Positions 60,014-64,000 of a DNA stretch of 64,000 nucleotides are shown piece by piece. Below the pieces are notes generated by a model that saw only the letters and a program-made list of their open reading frames with translations, was not told the DNA's origin and did no database searches. Every line of letters begins with the position of its first letter. Within the stretch, counting starts at the first letter, position 1. This DNA is from Christensenella timonensis (GTDB lineage: Bacteria > Bacillota > Clostridia > Christensenellales > Christensenellaceae). Position numbers and translations under genes: made by a program. The stretch is taken from assembly GCF_900087015.1 (NCBI RefSeq), contig NZ_FLKP01000002.1:1860001-1924000 (forward strand). The letters are read 5' to 3'.

Positions 60014-60318
60014 TGCTTTTCCCGCTGCGCCCTTCTCTGTGCTAAAATACTGCGCGCCAGGTCAAGGGTCTCATCGCTGACGCCCGTCACAAGTACCACG
60101 TCCGTTACTTCAGGAATTTCTTCCCTGACCGCCTCCGCGACAGTCGATTCCAAGGTCAGGGAAGCAGAGGGGCAGTTGCTGCATTTGCCCAAAAACCGCA
60201 CTTTAAGCACGCCATCCTCGAAATCGACGACTTCGATATCGCCCTGGTGCTCGCCCAGGGTCGGGCGCACACGCTCATGTAATACCCGTTCGATTTTTTT
60301 AAGCAATTCCTGCTGCAT
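60010..60318 (-). CDS. NifU-like C-terminal-domain Fe-S scaffold protein
   Basis: 102 residues, a stand-alone NifU domain. The two ligand cysteines are in RFLGKCSNCPSASLTLE. Such proteins hold and hand over [4Fe-4S] clusters. It is 30 bp downstream of abfD, whose product needs a [4Fe-4S] cluster, so a dedicated cluster donor is likely. Confidence 0.9.
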   Translation of the reverse strand: MQQELLKKIERVLHERVRPTLGEHQGDIEVVDFEDGVLKVRFLGKCSNCPSASLTLESTVAEAVREEIPEVTDVVLVTGVSDETLDLARSILAQRRAQREKQ

Positions 60319-60348
60319 CCCCCTGCCCGTCCTTTCCCTTATCTCTCT

Positions 60349-61797
60349 TTACTCTTTGATATGCGCGATCGTTTTAGCCAGTTCCTTCTTCATTGCGAGG
60401 TTGCCCTGGCGCGCGATCATGATGCGCTGTGCCTGCGGGCTGCCCGCGCCGTGCATGGATTCCGTACGGTAACCGACGGCTGCCGTGCCCAAGGCCAGGT
60501 TTTCGATCAAACGCAGGATGCGCAGGCGGTTTTCCGTCGAAACGCTGTCTACGCCCTTTAAGTACTTCTCAACATATTTGCCCAGCTTCGGGTCGCGGAA
60601 ATCCTTTTCGGAAGGAGCCGTAACCATGATGCCTCCGGCGATGTCCTCCGCAAGGCGCACGATCTCGTACGGGAAACGCGTTACGTTCTGCTTGCATACG
60701 TTTGCCAGCAGAAGGTCGATCATATAGTTGCCCGACTCCGTCTGGCTGCCCTCCGCCGAGCAGGCGATGCCGCATGCGTACAGCGTTTCGTTCAGGTGCG
60801 TCATTTCAATGAGCTTATCTTTGATGTGCGAAGCCTTGGCAGCGCCGTTATAGTCGGCAGCAACCGCAGCCGCACCGATCAGCACGTCGCCCACGCCGAC
60901 CTTGCAGCCGCCATAGCTCTGGCGGTGATAGCCTGCAAAACGCTCTACCAGCATACCGGCGAATTCCGTTTCCCCATTGAGGAAGATACGGTCGTTGGGT
61001 ACGAACACATCGTCAAAGATCGTCAGCGCTTCCACGCCGCCGAATTCTGCGTTTCCTACATCCAGCTCGCTTCCTTCCAGCTTACGCGTATCGCACGACT
61101 GGCGTCCGATGATCATGAACAGGCCGGGGGCGTCCAGCGGAACCGCGAAGGAGACCGCGTAGTCCTTGTCCTCTTCGCGCATCGCGACCGTCGGCATGAC
61201 GATCACTTCGTGCGAGTTGAGCATACCCGTCTGGTGTGCCTTTGCACCGCGTACGACGATCCCATCCGGCCGCCTTTCCACCACGCGCAGGTACATATCC
61301 GGATCTGCCTGTGCGTGCGGCGCTAAGGAACGGTCGCCTTTGGGGTCTGTCATCGCGCCGTCGATCGTCAGGTCGTTATCCTGGCAATACTTCATGAATT
61401 TAACAAAATTCTCATGGTAATTCGTGCCGCAAGCCTTGTCCGTTTCATAGGTCGTGCTGTATACGGCGTTGAACGCGTCCATACCAACGCAGCGTTGGAA
61501 GCAGGCGGCTGTTTTCTGTCCGAGCAGCCTCTGCATTTTTACTTTTTTGATCAGGTCGTCCGTATTCCTGTGGATGTTCGTGAAGCGGTTGATCTTACGC
61601 CCGTCTTCCAGCGTCACCGTCATCAGGTCTTCATATTCCGGCATCTGCGCCAGGTCATATGTCATGCGTACCGAATTGAGCGAAGGACGGAGGATCGGAT
61701 CGTCAACGGGGCTATCGATCTTTTTCCCAAACATGTAAACTTCCATATTGATTTTGCGAATACTTTCAATGTATTCTTCGCCAGTCATAAGTGCCAT
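60349..61797 (-). CDS. abfD: 4-hydroxybutyryl-CoA dehydratase / vinylacetyl-CoA isomerase
   Basis: 482 residues, family length. The unusual [4Fe-4S] cluster ligands are all present: Cys99 and Cys103 in AACFQRCVGMD, His291 and Cys298 in GYHRQSYGGCKVG, matching Cys99, Cys103, His292 and Cys299 of the Clostridium aminobutyricum enzyme. It also binds FAD. It dehydrates 4-hydroxybutyryl-CoA to crotonyl-CoA by a ketyl-radical route and is oxygen-sensitive. First gene of the abf operon, behind a near-perfect sigma-54 promoter. A 23-nt perfect hairpin lies in its leader. Confidence 0.96.
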   Translation of the reverse strand: MALMTGEEYIESIRKINMEVYMFGKKIDSPVDDPILRPSLNSVRMTYDLAQMPEYEDLMTVTLEDGRKINRFTNIHRNTDDLIKKVKMQRLLGQKTAACFQRCVGMDAFNAVYSTTYETDKACGTNYHENFVKFMKYCQDNDLTIDGAMTDPKGDRSLAPHAQADPDMYLRVVERRPDGIVVRGAKAHQTGMLNSHEVIVMPTVAMREEDKDYAVSFAVPLDAPGLFMIIGRQSCDTRKLEGSELDVGNAEFGGVEALTIFDDVFVPNDRIFLNGETEFAGMLVERFAGYHRQSYGGCKVGVGDVLIGAAAVAADYNGAAKASHIKDKLIEMTHLNETLYACGIACSAEGSQTESGNYMIDLLLANVCKQNVTRFPYEIVRLAEDIAGGIMVTAPSEKDFRDPKLGKYVEKYLKGVDSVSTENRLRILRLIENLALGTAAVGYRTESMHGAGSPQAQRIMIARQGNLAMKKELAKTIAHIKE

Positions 61798-61834
61798 AAT
61801 TCTGTTTCCTTTCTATTTTCGGATCGATTTTGTT

Positions 61835-61857
61835 GGCCGTCCGGAACCCGGACGGCC
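61835..61857 (-). other. Perfect 10-bp hairpin in the abfD leader
   Basis: GGCCGTCCGG-3 nt-CCGGACGGCC, 38 bp before the ATG. No T run follows, so it is not a terminator; it may stabilise the mRNA or gate translation. Confidence 0.55.
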
Positions 61858-61889
61858 CCTGTTCCTAAAACCTCTTCACTATTATTATA

Positions 61890-61906
61890 TGCAAAAACCG
61901 TGCCAA
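61890..61906 (-). promoter_or_regulatory. Sigma-54 promoter of the abf operon
   Basis: Minus strand TTGGCACGGTTTTTGCA matches the -24/-12 consensus TTGGCACG-N4-TTGCA at every fixed position. Predicted start near 61878; leader of about 80 nt. The adjacent gene encodes an AAA+ activator, and rpoN is in the same window. Confidence 0.88.
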
Positions 61907-62057
61907 GCTATGTTAAATATATCACAATTCCGAAAAAAATGCACTTTTTTTCCACATTTCGCCCCTTTTATTAAAAAAACATACCCTAAAACAGATTTTT
62001 TTTCCCAACAGGCAAAGAAATCCCTTCCACTTTGCCCATCCGGTACAAAAAAGCAGC

Positions 62058-62148
62058 AAAAAAAGCACGATTTGTTTTATTTTTGCAACAATCCGCGCTG
62101 TTATTTTTAAATGTTTTACGTTTTATATAGAAATCACCGTGCTTTTTT
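62058..62148 (-). terminator. Possible long-loop terminator after the sigma-54 activator gene
   Basis: Arms AAAAAAGCACG (62059-62069) and CGTGCTTTTTT (62138-62148) are perfect complements but 68 nt apart. The minus-strand product would end in a T run. The wide loop makes this uncertain. The spacer 61907-62187 is otherwise AT-rich without a gene. Confidence 0.35.
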
Positions 62149-62164
62149 GATGTGCCGGGCTTAT

Positions 62165-62200
62165 GCGTTTCATTTTCGCAACGCGTTTCATTCCTGCAAC
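62165..62200. repeat. Tandem 18-bp repeats, candidate activator-binding site
   Basis: GCGTTTCATTTTCGCAAC and GCGTTTCATTCCTGCAAC lie head to tail, 15 of 18 bases identical. The second copy overlaps the last codons and stop of the activator gene. They are about 260-310 bp upstream of the sigma-54 promoter, a usual distance for an enhancer. Confidence 0.5.
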
Positions 62201-63621
62201 AGCATATGTTTCTGCCGGTACTTTTTCCGTTTGCGTACAAAGGTCGCCGCATCCATATTCAGGCTTTTGGCCGCGTCGCGTACGTTTCCCCAGCGCTGGT
62301 AGGCATGGTTGATGTAATCGAGCTCCATACGCTCTACCAGCGATTTCAGGTCGATGCCCTCCCCGCTCGACAAGAGCTGCGCTTCGGCCGACGCCACATG
62401 CAAAAACAGGCTGCCCACCGTGATCTCGTCCGTACTGCTCATGATCATCGCCCGTTCCACGACGTTTTTAAGCTCGCGCACATTGCCCGGCCAGCGATAC
62501 TCCACGAGCACGTCCTCGGCGGCCGGCGTCAGGTATTTGCGCATACCGTATTTATGGTTCAGCTCCTCCAAAAAGCGGTAAGCAAGGGGCAGGATATCCC
62601 CCGGGCGCTCCCGCAGCGGCGGGATGGTCACAGGGAAAACGTTGAGGCGGTAAAAAAGATCCGCACGGAACGTCTTTTCCTTGAGCATCTCTTCCAAATT
62701 CCTGTTGGTCGCGGCGATGACGCGCACGTCTACCTTGACCGGCTTATTCGAGCCGATACGCTCGATCTCTCCTTCCTGCAGCACACGCAACAGCTTCACC
62801 TGCATATCAGGCGGCAGCTCGCCGATCTCGTCTAAAAAGATCGTCCCATTATCCGCTACCTCAAAAAGGCCCATCTTCCCTTCCTTGTTGGCCCCTGTAA
62901 AAGCGCCGCGCTCATAGCCGAAAAGCTCGCTTTCGATAAGGGTCGCCGGGATCGCCCCGCAATTCACCTTGATAAAGCGCTCCTTGGCGCGGTTGCTTTC
63001 CTTATAAATATAAGAAGCGATCCGATCCTTGCCGACGCCCGTTTCCCCCGTCAGCAGTACGGTCGTATCCAGCTTGCAAACGCGGTCTATCATCTTCATC
63101 ATAGAGATCATGGCGTGGTCCCGCACGATGAGCTCGCTGTCTCCCAAAAGCTCCCTGCGCATGGCCTCCAGCTCGGAAACGTTCGCTTCGTTTTCCCGCA
63201 GGCGCAGGCGCAGCTCATGCAGCTCTGTGATATCGCGCACGTTCGTCATGACCATGACGACCTCGCCCGTTTCGTCCAAGGTCGGCGTACTGGTGATGAC
63301 CGCACGCTTGCCCGTCTGGAATTCCTGCTCCAGCGTCACGCTTTTCCGCGTGCGGATCGCTTCCAGCGTCCCCGACTGGTTGATGATATCGTGCGACACC
63401 AGGTCGCGCATATTTTTTCCGATCACCTGCTCGCGCTTCAGTCCTGAAATGATCTCGTAGGACGTATTGACCATCAGCGTATTGGCGCTGCCGTCCGTGA
63501 TATAGATGCCGTCGTAAGATGCCTCAATCACCACTTCAAGGACGCCGCGCGCTTTGTCAAGATCGCTTAACAGGTTATTGGGGCCGCCATTTTCGTAGTA
63601 GGCAGGTTCCCTCGTTTTCAT
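62188..63621 (-). CDS. Sigma-54-dependent transcriptional activator (PAS-AAA+-Fis)
   Basis: 477 residues. PAS sensor about 25-140, AAA+ domain about 165-400 with Walker A GETGVGKD (192-199), the sigma-54 contact loop GAFTGA (239-244), Walker B GTIFLDEIGELP and the R-finger region; C-terminal Fis-type HTH with RWGNVRDAAKSLNMDAATF. It opens sigma-54 promoters after a signal is bound by PAS, perhaps a pathway acid or CoA ester. It lies directly upstream of the abf operon, its obvious target. The start has GGAGG upstream; 15 bp after the response-regulator stop. Confidence 0.95.
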   Translation of the reverse strand: MKTREPAYYENGGPNNLLSDLDKARGVLEVVIEASYDGIYITDGSANTLMVNTSYEIISGLKREQVIGKNMRDLVSHDIINQSGTLEAIRTRKSVTLEQEFQTGKRAVITSTPTLDETGEVVMVMTNVRDITELHELRLRLRENEANVSELEAMRRELLGDSELIVRDHAMISMMKMIDRVCKLDTTVLLTGETGVGKDRIASYIYKESNRAKERFIKVNCGAIPATLIESELFGYERGAFTGANKEGKMGLFEVADNGTIFLDEIGELPPDMQVKLLRVLQEGEIERIGSNKPVKVDVRVIAATNRNLEEMLKEKTFRADLFYRLNVFPVTIPPLRERPGDILPLAYRFLEELNHKYGMRKYLTPAAEDVLVEYRWPGNVRELKNVVERAMIMSSTDEITVGSLFLHVASAEAQLLSSGEGIDLKSLVERMELDYINHAYQRWGNVRDAAKSLNMDAATFVRKRKKYRQKHMLLQE

Positions 63622-63636
63622 CCTTTTTCCTCCCGG

Positions 63637-64000
63637 TCACGGCAGGCGGTACCGCACGCGCGGATGCCCGCCCGTATGGTAATCGATGTCCGCAACGACG
63701 CGTCCCGCGTCCGCCAGCCGCTTTAAATAACGCCGCACCGTTACAACCGAACTTGTAAGCTGTCCGGCAAGCTCTTTCACGGTGACGTCCTGCCCCGGCC
63801 TATCTTCCATATATTCCAAGATCCTTTGTTCCATACCGCCCGTGCCTTTGGGGCATCCGGTTTCTGCTCCCAGTGCCGCGTGCAGTAAATGATCCACCGT
63901 TTCCTGGTCCACGGAACGCAGCCCGCGCACCGTTTGCTCGTGGTCGGTATAGCGCCCGAGCGCCTCCTTTAAGCGTTCGCAGGAAAACGGCTTGACCAGA
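63637..64000 (-). CDS. CitB/DcuR-type response regulator (partial)
   Basis: The 5' part is beyond the window; 120 C-terminal residues are seen. They begin with LVKPFSCERLKEALGRY, the end of a receiver with its conserved Lys-Pro-Phe, then a linker and an HTH with VKELAGQLTSSVVTVRRYLKRL and GGHPRVRYRL. This is the layout of regulators of citrate, malate or fumarate use. A sensor kinase may precede it outside the window. It is cotranscribed with the sigma-54 activator. Confidence 0.8.
   Translation of the reverse strand, partial: LVKPFSCERLKEALGRYTDHEQTVRGLRSVDQETVDHLLHAALGAETGCPKGTGGMEQRILEYMEDRPGQDVTVKELAGQLTSSVVTVRRYLKRLADAGRVVADIDYHTGGHPRVRYRLP

Overview
The window comes from an anaerobic, fermentative member of the Clostridia (Firmicutes), probably a butyrate producer near the Christensenellaceae or Eubacteriales; the genus cannot be fixed from this sequence. 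The evidence is Firmicutes-type Shine-Dalgarno sites with some TTG starts, a SpoIIAA/RsbV-type anti-anti-sigma pair, a glycyl-radical enzyme with its activase, many ferredoxin-type Fe-S proteins, Flx/Hdr electron-transfer genes, electron-bifurcating-type acyl-CoA dehydrogenase/Etf genes and the oxygen-sensitive 4-hydroxybutyryl-CoA dehydratase. Most genes lie on the minus strand.

Layout. 0-8.4 kb: anti-sigma/STAS pair, gdhA, an acyl-CoA ligase-lgt-pncB unit, an epimerase-HAD unit, then tRNA-Gln(CUG) downstream of a probable 6S RNA. 8.6-13.1 kb (plus strand): a solute-binding lipoprotein with no permease, paired with a membrane GGDEF-EAL protein. 13.1-19.4 kb: a five-gene operon, nanE-like epimerase, unassigned glycyl-radical enzyme, activase, Gfo/Idh/MocA oxidoreductase and TIM-barrel isomerase. 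19.5-22.4 kb: a surface C1 peptidase whose catalytic motifs are circularly permuted. 22.4-25.7 kb: DeoR regulator, ROK kinase, manA, dut. 25.8-37.3 kb: a single long operon mdh-fumC-hdrBCA-flxDCBA-frdBA with a candidate Rex operator on its promoter. 37.4-39.6 kb: split chromate transporter and divergent LysR. 39.6-45.5 kb: sucD-rpoN-acd-etfB-etfA. 45.6-54.8 kb: FIST protein and hybrid kinase, an AT-rich Mga-like regulator, a sortase-type beta-helix surface protein and a multi-pass membrane protein. 55-64 kb: cat1 (plus strand) and the minus-strand set response regulator (partial), sigma-54 activator, abfD, nifU-like gene, CGGC protein, abfT, 4hbD and a degenerate response regulator.

How the genes work together. 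The window encodes every step from oxaloacetate to butyrate by the 4-hydroxybutyrate route: malate dehydrogenase, fumarase and fumarate reductase make succinate; Cat1, SucD, 4HbD, AbfT and AbfD convert it to crotonyl-CoA; Acd/EtfAB gives butyryl-CoA. The succinate-forming half is fused at operon level to a complete FlxABCD-HdrABC module, suggesting NADH oxidation coupled to ferredoxin and fumarate reduction. The 4-hydroxybutyrate half has a near-perfect sigma-54 promoter next to a sigma-54 activator gene, and rpoN itself lies inside the sucD-acd-etf gene string. Redox (Rex) and sigma-54 control would thus meet on one fermentation pathway.

The most unusual items are the permuted papain-family peptidase, the mdh-fum-hdr-flx-frd operon, the unassigned glycyl-radical operon and the binding-protein/GGDEF-EAL pair. 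All functional statements are read from sequence motifs and context without database searches.
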